A stretch of DNA of 64,000 nucleotides, taken from positions 22,351 through 86,350 of the forward strand of contig NZ_JAHCKK010000008.1 in NCBI RefSeq assembly GCF_026125825.1, read 5' to 3'. The translations under genes were made by a program, and so were the position numbers. Of this stretch, positions 38,778 to 47,225 are shown piece after piece. This stretch comes from Hydrogenophaga sp. Its GTDB lineage: Bacteria > Pseudomonadota > Gammaproteobacteria > Burkholderiales > Burkholderiaceae_C. The notes beneath the pieces were generated by a model, which was given only the letters and a program-made list of their open reading frames with translations, had not been told where the DNA came from and did no database searches. The stretch's first letter is position 1. Each line of letters begins with the position of its first letter.

Positions 38778-39175
38778 TGATGCCCGCCGGTGTCTCGCTC
38801 TGGGCCGAAATCCCGGTGGCGCTGCTGCTGATCCTCAGCGGCATCTTCACGCTCACCGCCGCCATCGGCGTGGTGCGCTTCAAGACCTTCTTCCAGCGCA
38901 TGCACCCGCCCGCGCTGGCGTTCAGCTTCTCGGCCTGGTGCGTGACGCTGGCCAGCATCGTCTATTTCTCGGCCCAGGACGAGCGGCTCTCGCTGCACGC
39001 CTGGCTGATCATCATCTTCCTCTCGCTCACGGTGCCGGTCACCACCATCCTGCTGGCGCGCACCGAGCTGTTCCGCCGCCGCATCGGCAACCCCGGCGAG
39101 GGCGAGATTCCGCCCTCGCTCAGCCACGTCGTCCCCCGGCCGGCCGAAAGCGACGAGGCACGCACCAGGGGCTGA
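38774..39175 (+). CDS. mrpG: Mrp antiporter subunit G
   Basis: Last subunit of the antiporter, 133 residues, with three helices and a hydrophilic tail. Signature LILSGIFTLTAAIGVVRFKTFFQRMHPPA is diagnostic (shown here as a segment of the first two helices). Starts ATG ATG ATG at 38774, overlapping the stop of subunit F. It is followed by a convergent hydrolase gene 8 bases away. Confidence 0.92.
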   Translation: MMMPAGVSLWAEIPVALLLILSGIFTLTAAIGVVRFKTFFQRMHPPALAFSFSAWCVTLASIVYFSAQDERLSLHAWLIIIFLSLTVPVTTILLARTELFRRRIGNPGEGEIPPSLSHVVPRPAESDEARTRG

Positions 39176-39183
39176 TCGGGCGC

Positions 39184-39945
39184 TCAGCCCTTGAGGTGCG
39201 CCCTGAGCAGGCGCGCGAATTCGCCCGGCCGCTCCACCGGCGGGAAGTGGCCGCAATCCAGCGCCACCATCCGCCCTTGCGGCAGCGCCCGAGCCAGGGC
39301 CTGCTGCGCCTCCAAGGGGCACAGCGGGTCCTGCTGACCCGCCATCACCAGCGTGGGCGCATGCACCCGGGCCAGGCGCTCGCCCAGGTCCGCGTCGCGC
39401 AGCACCGCCACCGCGCCCGCGTAGCCCACAGGGTCCATGGTCTCGAACACGGTTCTGAGCGTGCCGATGACCGGATCGCCCGTCGCCCGAAACCCGGCGC
39501 TGAACATGCGCTCCACCATCGGGCCGGCCAACGGCGCCATGCCGTCGCGCAGGGCGGCATCGCGCCTGGCGTCCCAGCCCGTGGGCGGCGGCGCCACGCG
39601 CGGTGCGGTGGAACTCACCGCCACGCGATGCACGCGGTCCCCGGCGCGCTCGGCCAGCGCCAGGGCAGCCATGCCGCCGAGGGACACGCCGCACACATCG
39701 AAGCGCGCCACGCCCAGCGCGTCGGCCAGCGCAAGGAGGTCGTCGGCCAGCTCGTCGATGCGGTAGTCGCCCCCGGGCGCCGCGCTGCCGCCATGGCCGC
39801 GCAGGTCGGCGCACAGCAGCGGCATGTCCAGGTGGGGCCGCAATGCGTCCCAGAACCGCAGCGAAGCGCCGATGGGGTGCACCAGCATCAGCGGCAGGCC
39901 GGTGCCTTCGGTGCGTTCGCTGTGCAGGATGGGGCTCTGGCTCAA
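39184..39945 (-). CDS. Alpha/beta hydrolase, 3-oxoadipate enol-lactonase-like
   Basis: Hydrolase of 253 residues of the PcaD-like group. The oxyanion segment LMLVHPIGASLRFWDAL, the nucleophile elbow GVSLGG, the acid region around AGQQDPLCP and the histidine in DCGHFPP are all present. TTG 39945 is taken as start: AGGAG lies 7 bases upstream, and the frame upstream (to 40065) runs through the regulator gene antiparallel without a ribosome site. It is 10 bases downstream of the LysR gene, so probably co-transcribed. Enol-lactone or a related ester is likely. Confidence 0.8.
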   Translation of the reverse strand: MSQSPILHSERTEGTGLPLMLVHPIGASLRFWDALRPHLDMPLLCADLRGHGGSAAPGGDYRIDELADDLLALADALGVARFDVCGVSLGGMAALALAERAGDRVHRVAVSSTAPRVAPPPTGWDARRDAALRDGMAPLAGPMVERMFSAGFRATGDPVIGTLRTVFETMDPVGYAGAVAVLRDADLGERLARVHAPTLVMAGQQDPLCPLEAQQALARALPQGRMVALDCGHFPPVERPGEFARLLRAHLKG

Positions 39946-39955
39946 AAGGATCTCC

Positions 39956-40885
39956 TCAGGTGTCGAGTTGGGGGTATTCACGAAGCTGGGCGGTGAACGC
40001 CGAGAGGAATGCGCGGGCCGCATCACCGGCCTGCGTGCCCTGGCGGGTGATGGAAAAGAAATCAAGCGGGACCTCTGGGCCTGTCATCACGGCCACGTTC
40101 ACCGCGTAGCGGCTGCAGGCGCCCTGCACGAAGGCCGGCATCACCGCCGCGCCATATCCGGCCTCCACCATGGCCACCACGCTGTGCAAGTTGTTGAACG
40201 TGGTGCGGGCCTCGCCGGCGCGACCCATGTCGCGCAGCCGCTGGTCGATCAGCTGCTGGATCGGGTTGGCCACCGGCAGGCCGATGAGCGGCAGCTCGGC
40301 CAGGTCGGCCCAGCTCACGCGGCCACGCGGCAGGCGGCGGGACCTGCCCGCCCCGGTGGGCCACTCGCGCGGGCTCACGCACACCAGCGGCAGCGACAGC
40401 AGCCGCTGGCGCCGGATGCCCGAGCCGGCCTTGAACAGGATGCCCAGCGCCATGTCGACCTCACCCGAGAGCACCATGGCCTCGATCTGGCTCCGCTCCA
40501 CGTCGCGCACCACCACCTCGATGTCCGGGTGCGTGCGCTTGAGCGCCTGGAGCACCACCGGCATCACACTGGAGCACACCAGCGGCGTGGCGGCCACGGA
40601 GAGCGAGCGCGCCACGTCAACCGAAAGCCTGTGCAACCGGTCGGAGACCTCGGCCCACTCGCGCAGCATCCGCTCGGCCACCGGCACCAGCTGGCGGCCA
40701 CCCTCGGTGAGCGTCACCGAGCGCGTGGTGCGGTCGAACAACCGCACGCCCAGCTGCGACTCCATCTCGCGCAGCAGCAGACTCAGCCCCGCCTGGGAGA
40801 GATGGATCCGCTCGGCCGCGCGCGTCACGTTCAGCAGCTGCGCCACCGCCACGAAGGCCTGCAATTGACGGGTACTCACATTCAT
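39956..40885 (-). CDS. LysR-family transcriptional regulator
   Basis: 309 residues, N-terminal helix-turn-helix (NVTRAAERIHLSQAGLSLLL) plus effector-binding domain. It reads away from the FAD monooxygenase gene and leads into an enol-lactonase-like hydrolase. The intergenic region contains a GTTG-N6-CAAC site (40952-40965), so it may share control with the cluster to its right. The recognised effector is unknown; catechol-pathway intermediates are common for this group. Confidence 0.88.
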   Translation of the reverse strand: MNVSTRQLQAFVAVAQLLNVTRAAERIHLSQAGLSLLLREMESQLGVRLFDRTTRSVTLTEGGRQLVPVAERMLREWAEVSDRLHRLSVDVARSLSVAATPLVCSSVMPVVLQALKRTHPDIEVVVRDVERSQIEAMVLSGEVDMALGILFKAGSGIRRQRLLSLPLVCVSPREWPTGAGRSRRLPRGRVSWADLAELPLIGLPVANPIQQLIDQRLRDMGRAGEARTTFNNLHSVVAMVEAGYGAAVMPAFVQGACSRYAVNVAVMTGPEVPLDFFSITRQGTQAGDAARAFLSAFTAQLREYPQLDT

Positions 40886-40951
40886 AAGAGATGCCTATCA
40901 ATCCATTTCACAAACAAACTTCACACACGGAGCGCATGGTGATGCAATTCA

Positions 40952-40965
40952 GTTGATGTTGCAAC
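40952..40965. promoter_or_regulatory. GTTG-N6-CAAC site a (upstream of FAD monooxygenase)
   Basis: GTTGATGTTGCAAC, 24 bases ahead of ATG 40989. It overlaps an alternative, less likely TTG/ATG start at 40953/40956. One of six near-identical palindromes in the cluster. Confidence 0.65.
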
Positions 40966-40988
40966 CTTACCAAGAAAGACGCCGCCCC

Positions 40989-42215
40989 ATGGACCGAAAA
41001 ACCCGCATCGCCATCTCCGGCGCCGGCATCGGCGGACTCACCGCCGCGCTGGCCCTGCTGCAACGCGGCTTCCAGGTGGAGGTCTACGAGCAGGCCAGCG
41101 TGTTTGGCGAGGTGGGCGCGGGCATCCAGCTCAGCGCCAATGGCACGCGCTGCCTTTTTGCGCTCGGGCTGCAGCAGGACGTGCTGCGCAGCGCCAGCCA
41201 GCCCAGCGCCAAGGAGATCCGCCACTGGAGCACAGGCAACACATGGCGCCTGTTCGACCTGGGCGCAGAGTCCGTGCAGCGCTACGGCTCACCCTACCTG
41301 ATGATGCACCGCGCCGACCTGCACGCCGTGCTGGTGCGCGCCATCCGGGCGATCCGGCCCGAAGCCCTGCACCTGGGCGCGCGGCTCCTTGAACTCACGC
41401 AGGACGGCGACGGCGTGGAGCTTCGACTGGAAGACGGTTCGGTGCGCCGCGCCGATGCCCTGATCGGCGCCGACGGCGTGCATTCCCGCGTGCGGCAGGT
41501 GCTGCATGGCGACGACGACCCGCGCTACACCGGCTGCATGGCCTGGCGCGGCGTGATCCCTGCGGCCACCCTGCCGGAGCACCTGCGCCGCCCTGTCGGC
41601 ACCAACTGGGTCGGCCCGGGCGCGCACGTCATCACCTACCCGCTGCGCAATGGCGAGCTGATGAACTTCGTCGGCATCGTCGAGCGCACCACCTGGCAGA
41701 AGGAGTCGTGGACCGAACAAGGCACGGTCGACGAATGCCGCGCCGACTTCCAGGGCTGGCACGGCGACGTGCTGACCCTGGTGGAGCGCCTCGGCACCCC
41801 TTTCAAATGGGCGCTGATGGGGCGCACGCCGCTGGCCCAATGGGGGCGCGGGCGCGTGACGCTCCTGGGCGATGCCTGCCACCCGACACTGCCCTTCCTG
41901 GCCCAGGGCGCCATGATGGCCATCGAAGACGGCGTGGTCCTCGCGCGCTGCCTCGATGGTTGCCCCGACGATCCGGCCACCGCGCTGCGCCGTTACGAGC
42001 GGCTGCGCCACGCGCGCACGTCGGCCATCGTGCTCAAGTCGGCCGAGAACACCCGGCGCTTCCACAACCCGGCCCTGGCATCGGCCGAGGGGGCGCAGAC
42101 CTACATCGAAACCGAATGGGCGGCCGACAAAGTGCGCGCCCGATACGACTGGCTGTTCGAGTACGACGCGCTGTCGGTCGACGTGGGAGCGCAATCCGTT
42201 CCCGAAGCGGCATGA
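40989..42215 (+). CDS. FAD-dependent monooxygenase (salicylate/3-hydroxybenzoate hydroxylase-like)
   Basis: Class A flavoprotein hydroxylase of 408 residues. GxGxxG motif SGAGIGGLTAALAL near residue 10, the DG motif ALIGADGVHSRVR, and LLGDACHPTLPFLAQGAMMAIEDGVVLA are clear. In this group decarboxylating or plain ring hydroxylation of salicylate, 3-hydroxybenzoate or 6-hydroxynicotinate is common. No ring-cleavage enzyme is adjacent. ATG 40989 is preferred over starts inside the operator-like sequence. Divergent from the LysR gene. Confidence 0.85.
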   Translation: MDRKTRIAISGAGIGGLTAALALLQRGFQVEVYEQASVFGEVGAGIQLSANGTRCLFALGLQQDVLRSASQPSAKEIRHWSTGNTWRLFDLGAESVQRYGSPYLMMHRADLHAVLVRAIRAIRPEALHLGARLLELTQDGDGVELRLEDGSVRRADALIGADGVHSRVRQVLHGDDDPRYTGCMAWRGVIPAATLPEHLRRPVGTNWVGPGAHVITYPLRNGELMNFVGIVERTTWQKESWTEQGTVDECRADFQGWHGDVLTLVERLGTPFKWALMGRTPLAQWGRGRVTLLGDACHPTLPFLAQGAMMAIEDGVVLARCLDGCPDDPATALRRYERLRHARTSAIVLKSAENTRRFHNPALASAEGAQTYIETEWAADKVRARYDWLFEYDALSVDVGAQSVPEAA

Positions 42216-42259
42216 CAAATAGCACCGCACCGGCATCGCGTCAAGCGAGGTTCCGACAT

Positions 42260-42312
42260 GTTGCAACATCAACTCAATACTGGCATTGTCCGAATTGAGT
42301 TGCTATTGCAAC
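42260..42312. promoter_or_regulatory. GTTG-N6-CAAC sites b and c (upstream of TRAP receptor)
   Basis: Two copies, GTTGCAACATCAAC (42260-42273) and GTTGCTATTGCAAC (42299-42312), 39 bases apart. Site b is the exact reverse complement of site a. Between them AACTCAAT (42271-42278) and ATTGAGTT (42294-42301) add a perfect inverted repeat. They lie 84-136 bases ahead of the TRAP receptor ATG in the 180-base gap. Confidence 0.65.
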
Positions 42313-42395
42313 CATCTAGCACCGACATTTCTCAGAGAAGCGAATGCGGTGCGACCGGTTCGACGACACCGTTTCATCCACCCCAGGAGACCGAC

Positions 42396-43445
42396 ATGAT
42401 TCAACGACGCACCCTGCTCAAGACCGGCACCGCCATGGCCTTGGGCGCCCCTGCTTTCCTCTCCCATGCCCAGCAGGTGGTCACGCTCAAGTTCCACACC
42501 TTCATGGCGCCCACGTCCAACGTCTGGACCCTGATGCTCAAACCCTGGATGGAGAAGGTGGAGAAGGATTCCAACGGCCGGATCAAGTTTGAGGTGTACC
42601 CGGCCATGCAGCTGGGCGGCACGCCGCCGCAGCTCTACGACCAGGCCCGCGACGGCGTGGCCGACATCATCTGGACACTGCCGGGCTACTCGGCCGGCCG
42701 CTTCCCGCGCGGCGAGGTGTTCGAGATGCCTTTCATGATGACCGAGGCCAAGGCCACGTCGCGGGCTTACTGGGAGTACATCCAGACCAACGCACCCGAC
42801 GAATTCAAGGACACCAAGGTGCTCGCCCTGCACGTGCATGGCCGGGGTGTGTTCCACACGGCCGACAAGCAGATCCGGTCCCCGGCCGACCTCAAGGGCA
42901 TGAAGGTGCGCGCGCCCAGCCGCCCGGTGACGAGCATGCTGGCCTCGCTCGGTGCCACGCCAGTGCCCCTGCCCCTGCCGGCCACGCCCGACGCCCTCTC
43001 CAAGGGCGTCATCACCGGCCTGGCCATGCCGTGGGACGTGGTGCCCTCGGTCAAGGTGCACGAGCTGACCAAGTTCCACAGCGAGTTCCCGGCCACCAGC
43101 CCGGCGCTGTACACCGGCACCTTCGTGATGGCGATGAACCGCGCCAAATACGACAGCCTGCCGCCCGACCTCAAGCAGGTGATCGACGCGAACTCCGGCA
43201 TCGAGACCTCGGCGCTGTTCGGCAAGATCACGCAGGACAGCGATGCCATCGGCCTGAAGGCCGCCAAGGACCGCGGCAACACCATCATCACCATCGGAGC
43301 GGCCGAGACGCAGGAGTTCATCAAGCAGTCCTCGCACGTCGAAGAGGCATGGGCCGCCGACATGACCAAGCGCGGCTACGACGGCCCCAGGCTGCTGGCC
43401 TCCGCCAAGAGCCTCATCGCCAAGCATTCCAAGAGCGGCGCCTGA
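42396..43445 (+). CDS. TRAP transporter solute receptor, DctP family (orphan)
   Basis: Periplasmic binding protein of 349 residues. A Tat-like leader (QRRTLLKTGTAMALGAP) precedes a DctP-type domain with AMQLGGTPPQLYDQARDGVADI and DLKGMKVRAPSRP, the latter holding the conserved carboxylate-binding arginine. No DctQ or DctM membrane genes are next to it. It opens the apparent transcript with the Rieske oxygenase and dienelactone hydrolase, so it probably captures the pathway's organic acid substrate. ATG 42396 follows AGGAGAC. Confidence 0.87.
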   Translation: MIQRRTLLKTGTAMALGAPAFLSHAQQVVTLKFHTFMAPTSNVWTLMLKPWMEKVEKDSNGRIKFEVYPAMQLGGTPPQLYDQARDGVADIIWTLPGYSAGRFPRGEVFEMPFMMTEAKATSRAYWEYIQTNAPDEFKDTKVLALHVHGRGVFHTADKQIRSPADLKGMKVRAPSRPVTSMLASLGATPVPLPLPATPDALSKGVITGLAMPWDVVPSVKVHELTKFHSEFPATSPALYTGTFVMAMNRAKYDSLPPDLKQVIDANSGIETSALFGKITQDSDAIGLKAAKDRGNTIITIGAAETQEFIKQSSHVEEAWAADMTKRGYDGPRLLASAKSLIAKHSKSGA

Positions 43446-43478
43446 CGCCCCCCGCCCCCCACGAGACAGGAGAAAGCC

Positions 43479-44570
43479 ATGTTCGTCCTCAACACCTGGT
43501 ACATCGCCGCATGGGCGGAAGATGTGACCGACAAACCCTTCCCCCGCCGCATCTGCAACGAGGCCATCGTCTTCTTCCGCGACAAGCAATCGGGCAAGAT
43601 CGCCGCGCTCGCCGACATGTGCTGCCACCGCGGCGCGCCGCTGTCGCTGGGCACGGTGGTCGAAGAGGGCATCGAGTGCGGCTACCACGGCGTGGTGCAC
43701 GACTGCTCCGGCAAGTGCGTGCACATCCCGGGACAGGACCGCATCCCCGAAAAGGCCAAGGTGCGCGCCTACCCCGTGGTGGAAAAAAACGAGTTCATCT
43801 GGATCTGGATGGGCGACCCGGCCCTGGCCGACGAGCGCCAGATCGTCGACTACCCGTACAACGACGACCACCAGAACTGGCCCCACAAGCACGGCTTCTA
43901 TCACATCAAGGCAGGCTACATGCTGATGGTGGACAACCTGATGGACCTCACCCACCTGGGCTACGTGCACAAGACCACCATTGGCGGCAACCCGATGACG
44001 CACGTCAAGGCCGAGATGGACGTGACGCGCGACGAAAAGAGCCTGAAGTACGTGCGCTGGATGATCAACTCCGTGCCGCCCCCCACCTACACCAAGGCGG
44101 TGGATTTCGGCGGCAGCAACGTGGACCGCTGGCAGGAGTTCGCGTTCTCCGCCCCCAGCAACATCCTGCAATGGAGCGGCGCGGTGAAGACCGGTACCGG
44201 CGCGCGCGAGCACGGCCACCGCGACGGCGGCTTTTCGCTGCGCATCTTTCACGGCCTCACACCCGAGACCGACGACACCTGCTTCTACTTCTTCACGCCG
44301 GCCAATGGCTACAAGCAGGACGACCCGCAAGCCACCGAGCTGCTGTTCGACCACATCGCCGAGGCGTTCATGGAAGACAAGATCTTCTGTGAAGGCCAGC
44401 AGGCGCGCATCCATGAGCGCGGCGAGAAGCACCTGGTGGACATCGTCTCCGACGCCACGCGCGTGCAGCTGCGCCGCATCATCAAGCGCATGTACGACGA
44501 GGAACAGACCCAGTCCGCCCCCGTCAGTGCGCCCACGCGCCACGAGATTCCCATCGCGGTGACGCGGTGA
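43479..44570 (+). CDS. Rieske non-haem iron oxygenase, VanA-like
   Basis: Oxygenase component of 363 residues. The Rieske cluster ligands are C48/H50 (CCHRGAP) and C67/H70 (ECGYHG); mononuclear iron ligands H159 and H164 follow D156 in DLTHLGYVH. It matches vanillate O-demethylase and related single-subunit aryl oxygenases, which demethylate or hydroxylate methoxy- or phenoxy-aromatics. The needed reductase (VanB-like) is not in the cluster. AGGAGA precedes the ATG. Confidence 0.9.
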   Translation: MFVLNTWYIAAWAEDVTDKPFPRRICNEAIVFFRDKQSGKIAALADMCCHRGAPLSLGTVVEEGIECGYHGVVHDCSGKCVHIPGQDRIPEKAKVRAYPVVEKNEFIWIWMGDPALADERQIVDYPYNDDHQNWPHKHGFYHIKAGYMLMVDNLMDLTHLGYVHKTTIGGNPMTHVKAEMDVTRDEKSLKYVRWMINSVPPPTYTKAVDFGGSNVDRWQEFAFSAPSNILQWSGAVKTGTGAREHGHRDGGFSLRIFHGLTPETDDTCFYFFTPANGYKQDDPQATELLFDHIAEAFMEDKIFCEGQQARIHERGEKHLVDIVSDATRVQLRRIIKRMYDEEQTQSAPVSAPTRHEIPIAVTR

Positions 44571-45304
44571 GGGTTCTCGATCGCTGGTTCGAGGTCGCCA
44601 CGCCCGAGGGCCGCATGAACACCTTCACGGCCCGCCCGGGTGTCGGTGGGCCGTTCCCGACCGTGCTGTTCTACATGGACGCGTTCGGGCTGCGCGAGGA
44701 GCTCTACGAGATGGTGCGGCGCCTGGCCTCGGCCGGGTACTTCGTGGTGGCGCCCAACCTCTACTACCGCCGAACGCCCCACTTCGCCACCGACAGTTCG
44801 CCCGAGGGGATGGCCCGGCTGTTTGACATGATGGGCCACCTCACGAACGCCGGGGTCACCCGCGACACCGGTGCGGTGCTCGACTGGCTGCCGTCGCAGG
44901 CCGACGCCATCGCCACGCGCGTGGGCGCTGTCGGCTACTGCATGAGCGGCCCATTCGTCATCGCCGCCGCCGCGGCCTTTGCGGACTCACTGGCCTGCAT
45001 CGCGGCCATCCATGGCGCCAAGCTCGTCACCGACGAGGCCGACTCACCCCATCGGCTGGCAAGCAAGTTGCGGTGCGAGGTCTACGTGGGCTGCGCCACG
45101 AACGACAAATGGGCGGCCCCCGAGGTGATTGCCCAGCTGGAGGACGGGCTCAGGCAAAGCGGCGCACCGCACCAGGTGGAGTGGTATGAGGGCACGCAGC
45201 ATGGCTTCGTGTTCCCCCTGCGCACCGGCATCTACGACGCCATCGCCGCCGAGCGGCACTGGAGCCGCCTGCATGCGCTCTTTGCCAGGCACCTGCTCGC
45301 GTAG
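44567..45304 (+). CDS. Dienelactone hydrolase-family protein
   Basis: Alpha/beta hydrolase of 245 residues with a Cys nucleophile: GYCMSG (Cys125) as in dienelactone hydrolase. Acid and base are in ATNDKWAAP and EGTQHGFVFP. The GTG start overlaps the stop of the Rieske gene by four bases, so the two are coupled. Dienelactone hydrolases open the lactone in modified ortho-cleavage pathways, which fits an aromatic substrate. Confidence 0.87.
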   Translation: MRVLDRWFEVATPEGRMNTFTARPGVGGPFPTVLFYMDAFGLREELYEMVRRLASAGYFVVAPNLYYRRTPHFATDSSPEGMARLFDMMGHLTNAGVTRDTGAVLDWLPSQADAIATRVGAVGYCMSGPFVIAAAAAFADSLACIAAIHGAKLVTDEADSPHRLASKLRCEVYVGCATNDKWAAPEVIAQLEDGLRQSGAPHQVEWYEGTQHGFVFPLRTGIYDAIAAERHWSRLHALFARHLLA

Positions 45305-45308
45305 GCCC

Positions 45309-45848
45309 TCAGGCGGTCTTCTTCTTGCGCGAAGCGGCCGGGCTGGGGCTGTCCAGCGGTGGATCGTATTCGTTCACGTAAGGAATGTTGGCGGTGGTGC
45401 GCACCAGCAACCCCAGCAGCGTTTCCACCTCCTCGGCCGACAGGCCCTTGAGCAGGCGGCGCTCGCGCTCCAGCGCGGTGCGGATGATCTCGTCGTGGAT
45501 GGTGTAGCCCTGGGGCGTGAGCTCCAGCGTGCGCCGGCGGGTGCTTTCGGGGTCTTCCTCCACCGTGAGGTAGCCCTTGGCCTCGAGCTTGCGCATCTCG
45601 CGGCTGACAGCGCCTTTGTCCAGACCGATGATCTGGCAGATTCGCACGGGCGAAATGCGGGGCTCGACCGCCAGCATGGCCATCACACGCCATTCGATGA
45701 TGCCGATGTCGTAACGCTTGAGGTACAGCCGCGAAGCCCCGCTGGAGAGCTTGTTGGCGAGCACCGTGAAATAGAAGGTGACGTAACCGGAGAGGTTGAG
45801 CACCTTGCGCCCTTGTCGCACCACCGTGTTGCCGCGCCGAGTCGCCAT
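45309..45848 (-). CDS. MarR-family regulator of the catabolic cluster
   Basis: Regulator of 179 residues with an N-terminal extension and a C-terminal basic tail (SRKKKTA). DNA-binding part: ISPVRICQIIGLDKGAVSREMRKLEAKGYL with wing ESTRRRTLELTPQG. It is the most likely binder of the GTTG-N6-CAAC sites, since it lies inside the cluster and MarR sites have this length and symmetry. Located 78 bases downstream of the epoxide hydrolase gene on the same strand, so it may share that promoter and regulate itself. Confidence 0.85.
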   Translation of the reverse strand: MATRRGNTVVRQGRKVLNLSGYVTFYFTVLANKLSSGASRLYLKRYDIGIIEWRVMAMLAVEPRISPVRICQIIGLDKGAVSREMRKLEAKGYLTVEEDPESTRRRTLELTPQGYTIHDEIIRTALERERRLLKGLSAEEVETLLGLLVRTTANIPYVNEYDPPLDSPSPAASRKKKTA

Positions 45849-45926
45849 CGTGAATCCACTTTCCGCGTGATTGAACCAAGGCCGTACTGTACCTTCCCCC
45901 CACGCAGGGCCCGCTGCCCGGGCGCG

Positions 45927-47054
45927 CTACAGCGACTGGGCAAAGGCGGCGAGATCGGCGCACAGCAGATCGGGCGCCTCGTACCCGGGAAAGTGGCCGC
46001 CGTGCGCGTATTCGGTCCAGCGCTCGACGCGGTACACGCGCTCCACCAGCGAGCGAGGCGGCGCGGGGAACGCGGGGTCGCGCATCGCGGCCACGGCGAC
46101 CGGCACACTCACGCGTCCGCCGGCCGGAAAGCCCGGTGCGCCCTCCACGGCCAGCCCGCGGTAGATCAGCGTGGACGACGCGGCCGTGCCGCTGACCAGC
46201 TGCAACAAGGTGTTGAGCACCAGGCGGTCCTGCCACTCGGGTTGACCGATCTTCTCGCCCGGGCTGCCCAGCGCCGGGTCGGACCAGGCCATGAACTTCT
46301 CGGCCTGCCAGGCCAGCAATCCCACCGGGCTGTCGGCGAGCAGGAAGGCCAGCGTGTGCGGCCGCGAGGTCTGCTGGCGGAAGTAAGCGCCATCGTCCTC
46401 AAAGCGCTCACGGAATCCCGCCAGCCATTGCTGTTCCTCGGGGCCCTGCACCGCGCCAGCCACAAAGCGGGGACTGATCATGCTCATGTGGATGCCCGCA
46501 ACCGGTCCGGGGAAATCATTGCCCAGCCAGCTGGCGAGGATGGCCCCCCAGTCCGACCCGTGCGCCACATAGCGCGGGTAGCCCAGCACCTCGGTCATGA
46601 GGGCATGCACCGCGTGCGCCATGGCGCGCGGCCCCAGCAAGGTGGTGGACTTGTCGGAGAAGCCGCAGTTGGGCAGGGAGACCACCACCACATCGCGCCC
46701 CTGGGCCAGCGAGGCAGCCGCATCCAAGTACTCCAGGTAGCTGCTCGGCCAGCCGTGCATCAGCACGAGCGGCAGGGCCGAAGCGCCCCCGCTGCGGTGG
46801 TGCACGAAATGCAGGCCCAGGCCAGCGGCCTGGGCGCGGTACTGCGGCTGCCCGTTCAGGCGCCGGAGCTGGCCCGCCATGTCGAAGCGGTGCAGCCAGT
46901 GATCCACCAGCGTGCGCAGGCCGGCCTCGTCCATGCCCAGTTTCCAGGGCTCGCCCTGGGGCAGCTGCGGCCACGGAAAGTCGGCCAGGCGCTGCGCGAT
47001 GCGGTCGAGCGTGGCCTGAGGCACTTCGATCTGGAACCGTTCGGATGGCGTCAT
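45927..47054 (-). CDS. Epoxide hydrolase, microsomal (EHN) type
   Basis: Enzyme of 375 residues, with an N-terminal EHN domain (FPWPQLPQGEPWKLGMDEAGLRTLVDHW region) and an alpha/beta-hydrolase domain. Oxyanion motif HGWPSSYLEYLD, nucleophile Asp in HGSDWGA, and the histidine in YAHGGHFPGYEAPD. It opens epoxides to diols. ATG 47054 has GAGGAG 6 bases upstream; the frame is open to 47075. It is divergent from the glyoxalase gene with three operator-like sites between them. Confidence 0.87.
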   Translation of the reverse strand: MTPSERFQIEVPQATLDRIAQRLADFPWPQLPQGEPWKLGMDEAGLRTLVDHWLHRFDMAGQLRRLNGQPQYRAQAAGLGLHFVHHRSGGASALPLVLMHGWPSSYLEYLDAAASLAQGRDVVVVSLPNCGFSDKSTTLLGPRAMAHAVHALMTEVLGYPRYVAHGSDWGAILASWLGNDFPGPVAGIHMSMISPRFVAGAVQGPEEQQWLAGFRERFEDDGAYFRQQTSRPHTLAFLLADSPVGLLAWQAEKFMAWSDPALGSPGEKIGQPEWQDRLVLNTLLQLVSGTAASSTLIYRGLAVEGAPGFPAGGRVSVPVAVAAMRDPAFPAPPRSLVERVYRVERWTEYAHGGHFPGYEAPDLLCADLAAFAQSL

Positions 47055-47090
47055 GGAATCTCCTCTTTCGGACACAAGAAAGATTCCATT

Positions 47091-47179
47091 GTTGACATAG
47101 CAACCACAAATAACAAGTCAGTCGAAATACTGTTGACATTGCAACCGTTGGCCGATAGTCTTTGAGTTGATACTGCAAC
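47091..47179. promoter_or_regulatory. GTTG-N6-CAAC sites d, e and f (divergent promoter)
   Basis: Three sites: GTTGACATAGCAAC (47091-47104), GTTGACATTGCAAC (47132-47145) and GTTGATACTGCAAC (47166-47179), with starts 41 and 34 bases apart. The last is extended into a near 24-base palindrome from 47161 to 47184 (TTTGAGTTG...CAACTCAAA). They fill the 171-base region between the epoxide hydrolase and glyoxalase genes. Confidence 0.7.
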
Positions 47180-47225
47180 TCAAAAGCAATCACCGATTCA
47201 ACACGAACCCTGCCTGGAGACCACC

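Noticed and set aside
40953-40988. Earlier start for the FAD monooxygenase (MMLQPYQ)
   Set aside because: It would lie in the operator-like palindrome and adds residues not seen in the family.
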